Assembly (NCBI RefSeq): GCF_026626885.1
Contig: NZ_JAPNOA010000016.1
Span: 1-64,000 of the forward strand
Direction of reading: 5' to 3'
Length of the DNA: 64,000 bases
From: Parathalassolituus penaei
GTDB lineage: Bacteria; Pseudomonadota; Gammaproteobacteria; Pseudomonadales; Oceanobacteraceae
Part shown: positions 17,954 through 27,815 of the stretch, one piece after another
How the letters are laid out: every line of letters begins with the position of its first letter
Position numbering within the stretch: position 1 is the stretch's first letter
The notes under the pieces: model-generated
The model's database searches: none
What the model saw: only the letters and a program-made list of their open reading frames with translations
Told to the model about the DNA's origin: nothing
Program-made: the position numbers and the translations under genes

Positions 17954-17954
17954 A
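17933..17954 (-). repeat. Right terminal inverted repeat of the MITE-like element
   Basis: Exact reverse complement of 17684-17705 over 22 bases. Confidence 0.9.
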
Positions 17955-18030
17955 CAGGTAAACATAAATGTTCCGGGTTTACCAAGTTTGCCCCGAATGG
18001 CTGATCGCTTCCGTAACACTGTTGTCGTTT

Positions 18031-19164
18031 TCAGATATTGTCTGGGCTACCTGTCTGACGGGCGATAGCCCAGTCGATATGCTCCCGCACCAGTTCTGAG
18101 GCACTGTTGCGGCGTTGTTGCAGGGCTTCCAGAATGGCGGCACTGGCCGGTGCATTGCCCAATCCGACCGCTACGTTACGTTGCCAGTTTTCATAACCGG
18201 CCCGGCGGATCGGCATACCCTCGGTTTTTTTCATAAACGTGGCTTCGTCCCACAGAAACAGTTCCAGCAGGCTGATGTTGTCGAGGCCGTTACGCGGATA
18301 AAAACCGTCTTCCCGGGTCGGGCTGGCGAAGCGATTCCACGGACATACCAGCTGACAGTCGTCACAACCAAAAATACGGTTGCCCATCGGGGCGCGTAGC
18401 TCCACCGGAATCGGCCCGACCAGCTCGATGGTCAGGTAGGAAATACAGCGGCGAGCATCGAGAATCCGCGCTCCGACAAAGGCCTGGGTCGGGCAGATAT
18501 CAATGCAGCGGTTACAACTGCCACAGTGGTCGGCGGCGTCCGGTGTGTCGATGGGTAACGGCAGGTCGGTGAGCAACTCGCCCAGAAAAAACCAGGAACC
18601 GGCACTGCGGTTGATCAGCATGCAATTTTTGCCAATCCAGCCCAGACCGGCCGCCTCGGCCGCTGCGCGCTCCAGAATCGGGGCGCTGTCGATCAGGGCT
18701 CGAATACCGATCTGACCGGCTTCGGCACGCAAAGCGTCCCCCAGACGGGCAATGCGGTGACGCACCATCTTGTGGTAATCACGTCCCAGGGCGTAGCGGG
18801 AAATATAGGCAGCATCGGGATCGTTGAGAGTATCCAGCAGGCTGATTTCCGGTGGCAGATAATCCATCCGCAGACTGATTACGCGGATGGTGCCGGGATG
18901 CAGACGTTCCGGATGCCAGCGCAGATCATCGTGCTCGGCCATAAAACTCATTTCACCGTGATACCCCTCGGCCAGCCAGGCCTTGAGATATTCCCCATGG
19001 CGCGACAGGTCGGTGCCGGTGACCCCTACTTGCTGAAAGCCGAACTCACGGGCCAGTTCATCCAGACGACGGCGCAGATGCTGCAGCTGTTCAGGGCTGG
19101 CATTGACGGTGGCTGGTGGGGTTGGGGGCTGCTGGGCTGGGTGATCGTCGGGTAATGCTGGCAT
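18031..19164 (-). CDS. queG: Epoxyqueuosine reductase
   Basis: QueG performs the last step of queuosine synthesis, reducing epoxyqueuosine in tRNA with cobalamin and two 4Fe-4S clusters. The protein (378 residues from the chosen start) has both clusters' cysteines: CGSCNRCIDICPTQA and FGCDDCQLVCPWN, plus the QueG N-terminal region FGFQQVGVTG and SRYALGRDYHKMVRHR. The open frame starts earlier (19248), but the ATG at 19164 sits closer to the family N-terminus; even so the first ~25 residues are Pro/Ala-rich and unconserved. Divergent from nnr, the same arrangement as in E. coli. Confidence 0.94.
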   Translation of the reverse strand: MPALPDDHPAQQPPTPPATVNASPEQLQHLRRRLDELAREFGFQQVGVTGTDLSRHGEYLKAWLAEGYHGEMSFMAEHDDLRWHPERLHPGTIRVISLRMDYLPPEISLLDTLNDPDAAYISRYALGRDYHKMVRHRIARLGDALRAEAGQIGIRALIDSAPILERAAAEAAGLGWIGKNCMLINRSAGSWFFLGELLTDLPLPIDTPDAADHCGSCNRCIDICPTQAFVGARILDARRCISYLTIELVGPIPVELRAPMGNRIFGCDDCQLVCPWNRFASPTREDGFYPRNGLDNISLLELFLWDEATFMKKTEGMPIRRAGYENWQRNVAVGLGNAPASAAILEALQQRRNSASELVREHIDWAIARQTGSPDNI

Positions 19165-19191
19165 GGCTTCGCGCTTGTGGTCGGTGCTCTG

Positions 19192-19197
19192 TATAAT
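19192..19197 (+). promoter_or_regulatory. Possible -10 box for the nnr-tsaE-amiB-mutL operon
   Basis: A TATAAT in the short divergent gap between queG and nnr, 78 bases before the chosen nnr start. No good -35 element is visible. Confidence 0.35.
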
Positions 19198-19274
19198 CGG
19201 CCACTTTATCACAGAGCGTGGTGCAGGCGTTGGCCTCACTGCCGACACTCGCCCGTAACCAAAGGACTATCGGA

Positions 19275-20807
19275 ATGACTCAGCCGTTATCAGCGTTCCA
19301 GCATTTGCCAGCCAGCCTGTTTACGGCCGCCGCCGTGCGTGAGCTGGATCAGCGCGCCCTGACGGATGAGCAGATTCCGGCTTTTGAACTCATGTCCCGT
19401 GCGGGGCAAGCGGCATTTGGATGCTTGCTGCAACGCTGGCCAACGGCGCAGTTTCTGACCGTACTGGCGGGGCCGGGCAATAACGGTGGTGATGCCTATG
19501 TGGTGGCAGCATTGGCTGCCATTCATGGTCTTGACGTCAACTTTTACACCCTTGGGGATCATGGCCAGCTGTCCGAGGCCAGTACTCGAGCCCGCGAAAT
19601 GGCGCTGGCAGCGGGGGTTGAGGTGAAACCCTGGGCCGGTGTACTGGAGCGGGATTCCGATCTGCTGGTGGACGGTTTGCTGGGCACCGGCCTGAACAAG
19701 GCTCCGGCGGGAGAGCTGGCCGAGCTGATTGAGCAGATCAACTCTCATCCGGCACCGGTGCTGGCGCTGGATATTCCGACGGGCCTGCATGCCGATACCG
19801 GCTGTGCGCTGGAGCCCGCAGTGCGTGCTGATCTGACGGTCACCTTTGTGGCGATGAAACAGGGGCTGCTGACGGCCGATGGCCCCGATTATTGTGGTGA
19901 TATTGCATACGCTTGTCTGGATATCCGCCCGGCGGTGCTGAAAAGCATGGCTGCTGACGTTGAACGCATCGGTTATCAAGTGCTGGCAGAGCGCCATGAG
20001 GGGCTGGCTGCTCGGCGGGGTAACGTCCACAAGGGGCGTTATGGCCATGTGCTGGTGGTTGGTGGTGACGAAGGCATGGGGGGTGCCGCCGCCATGGCTT
20101 GTGAAGCCGCTGCTCGCAGTGGTTCTGGTCTGGTCAGCTGTGCTACTCGTGGTAGTCATGCCCAGGCCATTCTGATGCGGCGTCCTGAGGTGATGGTCAA
20201 ACCTGTGGTGTCGGGACTGGAGCTGTTGCCTTTGCTGGAGCGGGCATCCGTTCTGGCGGTTGGACCGGGACTGGGGCAGGGCAGCTGGGGCGAATTGCTG
20301 TTACAACAGGTGCTGCAATCCGATCTGCCGGTCGTTCTGGATGCCGATGCGCTGAATCTGCTGGCGTCCCCTGGCTGGCGTCAGGCTTTTGGTGAACGTC
20401 AGGTCATTATGACTCCGCATCCTGGCGAAGCGGCGCGATTGCTGGACGTGGATATCAGGACTGTTCAGAATGACCGGTTTGCAGCCGCGCGTGACCTCGC
20501 CAGCCGATATTCTGCGGTGGTGGTGTTAAAAGGTTGTGGTTCACTGATTGCCCATCCGGATGGTCGGGTAGCCCTGTGTTCCGACGGCAACGCCGGAATG
20601 GCCAGCGGTGGTATGGGCGATGTCCTCACCGGTGTGCTGGCGGCCCTGCTGGCGCAGGGGATGGATGCCTGGCAGGCCGCTCGTTGGGGCGTATGTCTGC
20701 ACAGTGCCGCCGCTGACCGTGCGGCTCATGAAAACGGTCTGTGTGGCCTGCTGGCTACGGATCTGATGCCCTGGTTGCGTCGCTTGAATAATTACATCAC
20801 ACACTGA
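19275..20807 (+). CDS. nnr: Bifunctional NAD(P)H-hydrate epimerase / ADP-dependent dehydratase
   Basis: Repairs damaged (hydrated) NAD(P)H. The N-terminal half (about 1-215) is the YjeF_N epimerase with GPGNNGGDAYVVA and LDIPTGLHADTG; the C-terminal half (about 230-505) is the ADP-dependent dehydratase with HKGRYGHVLVVGG, TPHPGEAARLL and the signature GMASGGMGDVLTG. Length of 510 residues is normal for the fused form. The ATG at 19275 is preferred to the upstream GTG-type starts. First gene of a long housekeeping run; 30-57 bases to tsaE. Confidence 0.95.
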   Translation: MTQPLSAFQHLPASLFTAAAVRELDQRALTDEQIPAFELMSRAGQAAFGCLLQRWPTAQFLTVLAGPGNNGGDAYVVAALAAIHGLDVNFYTLGDHGQLSEASTRAREMALAAGVEVKPWAGVLERDSDLLVDGLLGTGLNKAPAGELAELIEQINSHPAPVLALDIPTGLHADTGCALEPAVRADLTVTFVAMKQGLLTADGPDYCGDIAYACLDIRPAVLKSMAADVERIGYQVLAERHEGLAARRGNVHKGRYGHVLVVGGDEGMGGAAAMACEAAARSGSGLVSCATRGSHAQAILMRRPEVMVKPVVSGLELLPLLERASVLAVGPGLGQGSWGELLLQQVLQSDLPVVLDADALNLLASPGWRQAFGERQVIMTPHPGEAARLLDVDIRTVQNDRFAAARDLASRYSAVVVLKGCGSLIAHPDGRVALCSDGNAGMASGGMGDVLTGVLAALLAQGMDAWQAARWGVCLHSAAADRAAHENGLCGLLATDLMPWLRRLNNYITH

Positions 20808-20864
20808 TCGTTCAGTGTGTAAACCCCATGCACCCCTGTGGTGCCGACAGGTTGGAACAACGTC

Positions 20865-21359
20865 GTGTTATCGGTAACCGAAAAACTCTGCAAGGCGGTG
20901 GGAGAAGCCGCCATGCTGGCATTGGCCGCGCAAATGGCCGCGGCCCTCAGTCGTAGTGGTCAGTCTGGTGGACTGATTTTCCTCGAAGGCACTCTGGGTG
21001 CCGGCAAAACCACGTTCAGCCGCGGTCTGATCCATGCTCTGGGGTATCAGGGCGCTGTCAAGAGTCCAACCTACACTCTGGTTGAAGACTATACTTGTCA
21101 GTTGGGCCGTATCTGTCATTTCGACCTGTATCGCCTTGGCGATCCGGAAGAACTTGAGTTTATGGGTATCCGCGATTACCTCGACGACGGCGTGTTGTGC
21201 CTGATCGAATGGCCTGACAAGGGGCGGGGCGTTTTGCCTGAGGCGGATCTTGAAATCCGCATCGAGGATCTGGGTGATTCCCGTGAACTGGCATTGATTG
21301 CCCGAACCGCTACTGGACAAGCATGGCTGGCCGCCTGGCCAGAAGAGCCGGCGTCATGA
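20865..21359 (+). CDS. tsaE: tRNA threonylcarbamoyladenosine synthesis ATPase TsaE
   Basis: TsaE works with TsaB and TsaD to make t6A in ANN-decoding tRNAs. It has Walker A EGTLGAGKTTFSRG, SPTYTLVEDY (switch) and HFDLYRLGDPEELEFMG, all diagnostic. The start is uncertain: GTG at 20865 gives 164 residues and fits family length; GTG at 20838 would add nine residues. There is no ATG at the N-terminus. The TGA overlaps the amiB ATG (ATGA), so translation is coupled. Confidence 0.93.
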   Translation: MLSVTEKLCKAVGEAAMLALAAQMAAALSRSGQSGGLIFLEGTLGAGKTTFSRGLIHALGYQGAVKSPTYTLVEDYTCQLGRICHFDLYRLGDPEELEFMGIRDYLDDGVLCLIEWPDKGRGVLPEADLEIRIEDLGDSRELALIARTATGQAWLAAWPEEPAS

Positions 21360-22996
21360 ATTCGAATTCTGTTTCTTTCCGTTTGCACTGGCGTTGGTTG
21401 CTGGTGTGTCTGAGTTTTCTGGCGCCATCGGTGCTGGCGGACATCCTCGATATGCGTATCTGGCAATATCCGGACAAGACTCGTCTGGTATTTGACCTGT
21501 CCGCTCCGGTCGAACACAAGGTATTTACGTTGCCAGGGCCTGACCGGGTGGTAATCGATTTCACCAATGTCAAAATGAAGGTCAACACGGCGGCCGTGGG
21601 GATCGCTGGCACAGCGGTATCGTCGGTACGTACCGGTGCTCCGACCAATAACGTTACCCGTGTGGTACTGGACGTTAACGAAACCTTGAACCCGGTCAGT
21701 GAACTGATTCCACCCAACGACAAGTACAAGAACTACCGTCTGGCGATCGACCTCAAGCGGGTTGCCAGTTCGCAGTCGATGTCACCGGTGAAAAAAGCCC
21801 CGGCGGTTACCCAGAGTCGTGGTCGTAATCTGATCATCGCGATTGATGCCGGTCACGGTGGTGAAGACCCGGGGGCTATGGGTCCACGCAAGTCACGCGA
21901 GAAAAACGTGGTACTGGCAATAGCCAAGGAGCTGCAGGCTCTGGTGCAGAAAGAGCCGGGTTATACCCCGTTTATGGTACGTACCGGTGACTACTACGTC
22001 GGTCTGCGCGATCGCAGCGACAAGGCGCGTGCCGCCAACGCTGACCTGTTTGTGTCGATCCATGCGGATGCGTTCAAGAACCCGGCCGCTCACGGTGCTT
22101 CCGTGTACGTGTTATCTGATCGTGGTGCCACCAGTGAAACGGCGCGCTGGCTGGCCGACAAGGAAAACGAATCGGACCTGATTGGTGGTGTTTCCCTGGA
22201 CGACAAGGAAGACCACCTGCGTAAAACCCTGCTTGACCTGTCCATGACTTATCAGCGCAACGCCAGTATGGGCGCGGCCAGCTCGATCCTGAGTCGTATG
22301 GGAGCTTTTGCCAAACTGCACAAGCGCAGTGTGGAACAAGCGGCGTTTGTGGTGTTGAAGTCACCGGACATGCCTGCCTTGCTGGTGGAGACCGGTTTTA
22401 TTTCCAATCCGCAGGAAGAAGCGCAGCTGACCTCACAGGCTTACCAGCGCAAGATGGCCACGGCCATTCTGGCTGGTATCAAGGATTACTTTGCCAAGCA
22501 TCCGCCGGGTGCGGCACCGCAGTCGCAGCCACAATTGCAGACCGTTGATATCGAAGAAGTTGAACCGGCGGCGCCATCGAAACCGGCTGTAGCTCCAGCT
22601 CCAGCTCCAGCTCCGGCCGTTGCTACCAAGCCGGCCGTAACCGTTGCCGCCGCAGCACCGGCAGCGGCGTCCAGTGATGGTTTTATTCCGGTGAATGCTC
22701 CGGCCACCACAAACAAGGTGCCGGAGGATATGATTCCGCGACCACCGTTGAATCCGGTAACGCCGCGTCCGGCAGCGGCCAGCAAACCGGCTGCCACAGT
22801 TGCGGCTGCCAGCAGCAAGGCCAGTGCTCCGGCACCCGCTAAACCGGCGATTACCCAGTACGTCATCAAACGGGGTGATACCCTGTCGGAAATTGCGGCC
22901 AGTAACGGGGTTGCTATTACCGAATTACGGCGGGTGAATGGTCTTAGCAATGACCAGATCCGTGTCGGTCAAACCATCAAGATTCCCAAGTCCTGA
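21356..22996 (+). CDS. amiB: N-acetylmuramoyl-L-alanine amidase (AmiB/AmiC type)
   Basis: Periplasmic amidase that splits septal peptidoglycan during daughter-cell separation. Order in 546 residues: signal peptide (cut after VLA, about residue 28), AMIN domain (about 30-130) for septal targeting, zinc amidase domain (about 155-380) with [10 protein letters not shown] (zinc His and Glu side), SIHADAF (second His) and [13 protein letters not shown] (catalytic Glu), then a long Ala/Pro/Lys linker with a CCAGCT hexamer run, and a C-terminal LysM domain (about 500-545, [11 protein letters not shown]...[10 protein letters not shown]). LysM at the end is typical of AmiB of pseudomonads and relatives. 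Confidence 0.95.
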   Translation: MNSNSVSFRLHWRWLLVCLSFLAPSVLADILDMRIWQYPDKTRLVFDLSAPVEHKVFTLPGPDRVVIDFTNVKMKVNTAAVGIAGTAVSSVRTGAPTNNVTRVVLDVNETLNPVSELIPPNDKYKNYRLAIDLKRVASSQSMSPVKKAPAVTQSRGRNLIIAIDAGHGGEDPGAMGPRKSREKNVVLAIAKELQALVQKEPGYTPFMVRTGDYYVGLRDRSDKARAANADLFVSIHADAFKNPAAHGASVYVLSDRGATSETARWLADKENESDLIGGVSLDDKEDHLRKTLLDLSMTYQRNASMGAASSILSRMGAFAKLHKRSVEQAAFVVLKSPDMPALLVETGFISNPQEEAQLTSQAYQRKMATAILAGIKDYFAKHPPGAAPQSQPQLQTVDIEEVEPAAPSKPAVAPAPAPAPAVATKPAVTVAAAAPAAASSDGFIPVNAPATTNKVPEDMIPRPPLNPVTPRPAAASKPAATVAAASSKASAPAPAKPAITQYVIKRGDTLSEIAASNGVAITELRRVNGLSNDQIRVGQTIKIPKS

Positions 22997-22998
22997 GC

Positions 22999-25041
22999 AT
23001 GTCGAAAATCCATTTGCTTTCACCCCGGCTGGCGAACCAGATTGCCGCCGGGGAAGTGGTTGAGCGCCCGGCCAACATTGTCAAGGAGCTGGTGGAAAAC
23101 GCTCTGGATGCAGGTGCCCGCCGTATTGAGGTGGATGCCGAGCAGGGTGGGGTCAAGCTGTTGCGGGTCCGTGACGATGGTTGTGGCATCGAACAGGATG
23201 ATCTGGCGCTGGCACTCAGTCGTCACGCAACCAGCAAGATCACCACGCTTGATGATCTGGAAGCGGTGATGACCATGGGCTTCCGTGGTGAGGCGTTGGC
23301 CAGTATCAGCTCGGTATCGCGTCTGACCCTGACCTCCCGTTTTGAGCAGGCGGAACAGGCCTGGCAGGTCACTGCCGAAGGACGCGACATGCAAACCAGT
23401 GTGGCCCCGGCGGCGCATCCGCAAGGCACCACAGTGGAAGTCCGTGACCTGTTTTTTAACACTCCGGCGCGGCGCAAATTCCTGCGTACCGAAAAAACCG
23501 AATTTGGCCATCTCGAAGAACACCTGAAAAAACTGGCGCTCAGTCGTTATGACGTGGCGTTTACCCTGCGCCATAACAATCGGGTGATTCACCAGTTACG
23601 GGTTGCCGATCGAGGCATCGAGCAGGAACGCCGGGTCGCCACCCTGTTAAGCCCGGACTTTATTGATCACGCGATCCATGTGGATACCGAGGCTGCCGGT
23701 TTGCAGTTGAAGGGCTGGGTCGCCTTGCCGACCTATTCCCGCTCGCAGACCGACATGCAGTATTTCTATGTGAATGGGCGGGCTGTACGCGACAAACTGG
23801 TGGTGCATGCCATTCGTCAGGCCTATCGCGATGTGTTGTACAACGGTCGCCATCCGGCGTTTGTGTTGTATCTCGAACTGGACCCGAAGCTGGTGGACGT
23901 CAACGTTCACCCGACCAAACACGAAGTGCGTTTCCGCGATGGTCGTCTGGTTCACGATTTCCTGTTTCGTACCCTGCATCAGGTCCTTGGCAATATTCGC
24001 CCGCAAGACCAACTGGCCCCGGCCAGCAGCAGTAGTCTGACGGCGGGTGTGGATTCTGCTTCAGCGGTTGGTGAAACCCGCGGTTTTGCGTCTGGCGCCG
24101 TCGGCAACAGCGAGGCGGCCAATGGTCTGCGTTTGCAGACTCAGGCCGAACCGGTGCGGGGAATTCAGGCCGGCGAGTTCCGTGGTCAGGGTGGTTTGCC
24201 GTGGCAGTCCTCGGAGCCGAAACCGACTCCGGCGGCAGTTGCCGAGCAGATGAACTCCTATGCCAACCTGATTCGTCCGCTGGATTCCGACACCGTTCCG
24301 GCGGCCATGGCGGAACGCCCTGTATTGGCTGGCACGGCAGGATTTGCCTCACCGAATGACTCGGTGACCAGCGGCAATATGGCCACCGCGGTGCAGACCA
24401 ATACGCCGGTGGCATTTGCGGGTGTCGCGCCGGCCATGCCAGCAGGCAGTGCCGATATGCCACCGCTGGGGTTTGCGATTGCCCAGTTACACGGCATTTA
24501 TATTCTGGCGGAAAATCGTCAGGGGCTGGTGCTGGTGGATATGCACGCCGCTCATGAACGTATTACCTATGAACGTCTGAAAGCCGCGGTAGATCGTGAG
24601 TCGGTGGCATCGCAGCCATTGCTGGTGCCACAAAGCATGAGTGTCAGCGAGGCCGAAGCCGATGCCGCCGAACAGTACGCGGCGGAATTCCGGGCGTTAG
24701 GGGTCGAGCTGGCACGTGTAGGCCCGGAAAGCCTGCTGGTGCGGCAGATTCCGGTGCTGTTGCAACAGGCGCCGGTGACCAACCTGATCACCGACATGCT
24801 GGGGGATCTGATTGAGCACGGCTCGTCCGACCGGATTCTCGCTCATCGCAATGAATTGCTGGCCACCATGGCGTGCCACGGTTCTGTGCGCGCCAATCGT
24901 CGCCTCAGCGTGGCGGAAATGAATGCGCTGCTGCGCGACATGGAAGCCACCGAACGCAGCGGTCAATGCAACCACGGCCGTCCGACCTGGACCCAGTTGA
25001 GCATGGCCGAACTCGACAAACTGTTTTTACGAGGACGCTGA
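22999..25041 (+). CDS. mutL: DNA mismatch repair protein MutL
   Basis: 680 residues. The GHKL ATPase half (1-330) has [34 protein letters not shown] and [12 protein letters not shown] variable linker (about 335-480) leads to the dimerisation domain. That domain contains [12 protein letters not shown] at about 514-525, which matches the metal-binding endonuclease motif DQHA(X2)E(X4)E except Met for Gln, and also ACHGSVRA and QCNHGRPTW, which complete the nuclease site. Such MutL proteins nick DNA themselves and are usually found in species without MutH. It starts 2 bases after amiB and its TGA shares a base with the miaA ATG. Confidence 0.96.
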   Translation: MSKIHLLSPRLANQIAAGEVVERPANIVKELVENALDAGARRIEVDAEQGGVKLLRVRDDGCGIEQDDLALALSRHATSKITTLDDLEAVMTMGFRGEALASISSVSRLTLTSRFEQAEQAWQVTAEGRDMQTSVAPAAHPQGTTVEVRDLFFNTPARRKFLRTEKTEFGHLEEHLKKLALSRYDVAFTLRHNNRVIHQLRVADRGIEQERRVATLLSPDFIDHAIHVDTEAAGLQLKGWVALPTYSRSQTDMQYFYVNGRAVRDKLVVHAIRQAYRDVLYNGRHPAFVLYLELDPKLVDVNVHPTKHEVRFRDGRLVHDFLFRTLHQVLGNIRPQDQLAPASSSSLTAGVDSASAVGETRGFASGAVGNSEAANGLRLQTQAEPVRGIQAGEFRGQGGLPWQSSEPKPTPAAVAEQMNSYANLIRPLDSDTVPAAMAERPVLAGTAGFASPNDSVTSGNMATAVQTNTPVAFAGVAPAMPAGSADMPPLGFAIAQLHGIYILAENRQGLVLVDMHAAHERITYERLKAAVDRESVASQPLLVPQSMSVSEAEADAAEQYAAEFRALGVELARVGPESLLVRQIPVLLQQAPVTNLITDMLGDLIEHGSSDRILAHRNELLATMACHGSVRANRRLSVAEMNALLRDMEATERSGQCNHGRPTWTQLSMAELDKLFLRGR

Positions 25042-26015
25042 TGACGATCAGTCCCACAACACCGGAGCAGGACCTGCCTCCGGCGATATTCCTGATGGGC
25101 CCGACGGCATCCGGCAAAACGGCGTTGGCGCTGGAGCTGGTGAAGCGTTATCCCTGTGAGATCATCAGCGTTGATTCGGCGCTTGTGTATCGCGGCATGG
25201 ATATCGGCACTGCCAAGCCTGATGCCGACATGCTGGCTCGTGCACCGCATCGTCTGATTGATATGCTCGATCCGTCCGAGCCGTATTCGGCCGCCACCTT
25301 CCGGGCCGATGCCCTGCGCGAAATGGCGGACATCACGGCGGCGGGCAAGGTGCCTCTGCTGGTGGGTGGCACCATGATGTACTTCAAGTTCCTGCGTGAT
25401 GGTGCTGCGGATCTGCCTCAGGCCGATGAAGTGGTGCGCGAGCGCCTGCTACAACAGGCGCAGGAACATGGCTGGCCGTGGATGCATGCGCGTCTGGCTG
25501 AGGTTGATCCGGTGGCTGCCGCTCGTCTGAAGCCGATGGATTCCCAGCGTATCCAGCGCGCTCTGGAAGTATACGAAGTGTCCGGCAAGAACCTGACCGA
25601 ACACTGGGCTGAACAGCAGCAGGAACTCTTGCCGTACCGGGTAGTCAATCTGGCTGTCTGTCCGCAGGATCGGGCACGTTTGCATGAACGGATTGCGATC
25701 CGTTTCCGGCAAATGCTGGCACAAGGGTTCATTGAGGAAGTGCGCGAGCTGTACCAGCGGGGGGATCTGGATACCACACTGCCGTCGATTCGTGCCGTTG
25801 GGTACCGTCAGGCGTGGGACTATCTTGACGGTCTGTGCGATTATGACACCTTCGTGGAGCGCGGAATTGCCGCTACCCGGCAACTGGCCAAGCGCCAGAT
25901 CACCTGGTTGCGGAGTTGGGAAGATTTGCACTGGCTTGAGACGGATGATCCTGATCTGTTACGGATTGCCTTGAAAATACTTGATACCAACGCCATATTT
26001 AGCCAGTCGCTGTAA
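25041..26015 (+). CDS. miaA: tRNA dimethylallyltransferase
   Basis: Adds the isopentenyl group to A37 of UNN-decoding tRNAs. The 324-residue protein has the P-loop [40 protein letters not shown], and [15 protein letters not shown], and the C-terminal [13 protein letters not shown]. The family N-terminus fixes the start at 25041, inside the mutL stop (TGATG); an open frame extends farther upstream but overlaps mutL. A stem-loop (CCAGTCGC/GCGACTGG, 26003-26027) covers its stop codon. Confidence 0.95.
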   Translation: MTISPTTPEQDLPPAIFLMGPTASGKTALALELVKRYPCEIISVDSALVYRGMDIGTAKPDADMLARAPHRLIDMLDPSEPYSAATFRADALREMADITAAGKVPLLVGGTMMYFKFLRDGAADLPQADEVVRERLLQQAQEHGWPWMHARLAEVDPVAAARLKPMDSQRIQRALEVYEVSGKNLTEHWAEQQQELLPYRVVNLAVCPQDRARLHERIAIRFRQMLAQGFIEEVRELYQRGDLDTTLPSIRAVGYRQAWDYLDGLCDYDTFVERGIAATRQLAKRQITWLRSWEDLHWLETDDPDLLRIALKILDTNAIFSQSL

Positions 26016-26027
26016 AAAGGCGACTGG
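26003..26027 (+). other. Stem-loop over the miaA stop codon
   Basis: CCAGTCGC pairs with GCGACTGG around a 9-base loop that contains the TAA stop. No U-run follows, so this is not a standard terminator. It could protect the miaA end of a processed miaA-hfq transcript. Confidence 0.45.
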
Positions 26028-26098
26028 ATTGGGGCTTCTACTATTTTTATTAAAACTGCCCGCACACTGGGCGGTACACTCTTTGAGGAGATAACAAC

Positions 26099-26356
26099 AT
26101 GTCAAAAGGGCACTCTTTACAAGACCCTTACCTGAACCAGCTCAGGAAAGAGCGCATCCCTGTTTCCATCTTTCTGGTAAACGGCATCAAACTGCAGGGG
26201 CAAATCGAATCATTCGACCAATTCGTAATTCTGCTGAAGAACACTGTGAGCCAGATGGTCTACAAACACGCCATCTCCACTGTTGTGCCTTCCCGTAACG
26301 TACGCATGGTACCGATGGAAGGTGCCGCTGAAGATGGTTCCGGCGAAGAAGGCTGA
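26099..26356 (+). CDS. hfq: RNA-binding protein Hfq
   Basis: 85-residue Sm-like RNA chaperone that pairs small RNAs with mRNAs. It shows [29 protein letters not shown] (Sm1, with the proximal-face Q8/D9 region) and the [10 protein letters not shown] Sm2 motif, including the KH pair that binds U-rich 3' ends. The C-terminal tail is short and acidic. GAGGAG precedes the ATG by 8 bases. An 83-base gap after miaA leaves room for an internal promoter (TACACT at 26075-26080 is a possible -10). Confidence 0.98.
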   Translation: MSKGHSLQDPYLNQLRKERIPVSIFLVNGIKLQGQIESFDQFVILLKNTVSQMVYKHAISTVVPSRNVRMVPMEGAAEDGSGEEG

Positions 26357-26370
26357 GGAGCATTATCTAA

Positions 26371-27681
26371 TTGTTCTTTGAGCGCCCTCAGAACGGCGGG
26401 GAAGTCGCCGTTCTGGTGCATATCGACTTCCCGGAAGGTCCAAATCGCGAGGATCTCGAGGAGTTCCGCGAGCTGGTGATTTCAGCAGGTGCAGATCCGG
26501 TTGGGCTTATTACCGCCCGTCGTGATGTGCCCGATGCCCGCTTCTTTATTGGTACCGGCAAGGTAGAAGAAATCGGCGAGCTGGCCCGTATGCACGGTGC
26601 CGAGCTGGTGATCTTCAACCATTCCCTGTCTCCCAGTCAGGAACGTAACCTCGAAAAAGTCCTGCAATGCCGGGTTCTCGACCGTACCGGTCTGATTCTC
26701 GATATTTTTGCCCAGCGTGCCCGAACCCATGAAGGCAAGCTGCAGGTGGAACTGGCCCAGCTGGAATACCAGGCAACTCGTCTGGTACGTGGCTGGACGC
26801 ACCTTGAACGGCAAAAGGGTGGTATTGGTCTGCGCGGGCCGGGTGAGACCCAGCTGGAGACCGACCGTCGACTGTTGCGGGAAAGGGTCAAGAACATTCA
26901 TGGCCGACTTGAAAAAGTCCGTGCCCAGCGTGATCAGGGACGGCGTGCGCGTCAGCGTTCTGCGGTTCCGACCCTCGCCATTGTTGGTTATACCAATGCT
27001 GGCAAATCGACTCTGTTTAATGCCCTGACCAATGCCGACGTGTACGCGGCTGACCAGCTGTTTGCCACCCTCGACCCGACCCTGCGACGTTTGCTGGTGG
27101 GCGAGATTGGCGAAGTGGTGCTGGCCGACACCGTCGGTTTTATCCGTCACCTGCCTCACAAACTCGTGGAGGCATTCCGTGCCACCCTGCAGGAAGCTGC
27201 CGAGTGTGAGCTGTTGTTGCATGTGGTGGATGCGGCCGCGCCTGAGCGCGACCACAATATTGAACAGGTTGATCTCGTTCTGAACGAAATCGATGCTACC
27301 GACGTTCCGCAGCTGCGTATCTACAACAAGATCGACATGCTGGAACATGCTCGTCCAAGAATTGATCGTAATGATCAGGGACAGCCGGTGGCAGTATGGC
27401 TCTCGGCCCGGGAGCAAAGTGGTTTTGACCTGCTGCGGCAGGCCATTGCTGAACGCCTGGGTAACCAGGTGCGGGTTCTGGATATTCGCCTGAGTGCAGC
27501 AGAATCCCGTTTACGTGCCATTCTGTACGAACAGGGGGCCATTCAGACTGAATCCTACGAAGACAACGGTGATATTTGCCTGCGTATCCGCATGCAGATG
27601 GCCGATTTCCGCCGTGCCCTGGCACGAGTGGGAATTCCGGAAGACCGTTTTATCGAACCGGTTCGGGAAGACTGGCAATAA
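26371..27681 (+). CDS. hflX: Ribosome-associated GTPase HflX
   Basis: 436-residue GTPase that splits stalled ribosomes under stress. N-terminal HflX domain with GTGKVEEI and FNHSLSPSQERNLEK, the linker motif RGPGETQLETDRRLLRERV, and a GTPase domain with G1 GYTNAGKS (about 206-213), G3 DTVGF and G4 NKID. The start is a TTG at 26371, following GAGGAG; no ATG is better placed because the FFERP N-terminus is family-like. It follows hfq by 14 bases. Confidence 0.96.
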   Translation: MFFERPQNGGEVAVLVHIDFPEGPNREDLEEFRELVISAGADPVGLITARRDVPDARFFIGTGKVEEIGELARMHGAELVIFNHSLSPSQERNLEKVLQCRVLDRTGLILDIFAQRARTHEGKLQVELAQLEYQATRLVRGWTHLERQKGGIGLRGPGETQLETDRRLLRERVKNIHGRLEKVRAQRDQGRRARQRSAVPTLAIVGYTNAGKSTLFNALTNADVYAADQLFATLDPTLRRLLVGEIGEVVLADTVGFIRHLPHKLVEAFRATLQEAAECELLLHVVDAAAPERDHNIEQVDLVLNEIDATDVPQLRIYNKIDMLEHARPRIDRNDQGQPVAVWLSAREQSGFDLLRQAIAERLGNQVRVLDIRLSAAESRLRAILYEQGAIQTESYEDNGDICLRIRMQMADFRRALARVGIPEDRFIEPVREDWQ

Positions 27682-27689
27682 CTCCTGCT

Positions 27690-27717
27690 CGCCAACACCG
27701 CGCAAACGGTGTTGGCG
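27690..27717 (+). other. Strong stem-loop between hflX and hflK
   Basis: A perfect 11-pair stem (CGCCAACACCG / CGGTGTTGGCG) with a 6-base loop. The following bases (TGCATTATCG) contain no T-run, so it is either a weak terminator/attenuator or an RNA-processing/stability element separating hfq-hflX from hflKC. Confidence 0.6.
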
Positions 27718-27815
27718 TGCATTATCGTTAACCTGGGAAACGTGTCGCGGCAGGCGGATGGGACGCCACCGGATTGACTGTTGAACCAACACATCAAATC
27801 TGACTGGAGCGAACT

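Noticed and set aside
22555-22870. Hexamer run (CCAGCT) and Ala/Pro-rich stretch in amiB
   Set aside because: Low-complexity linker between the amidase and LysM domains, common in this family; not a separate repeat element.
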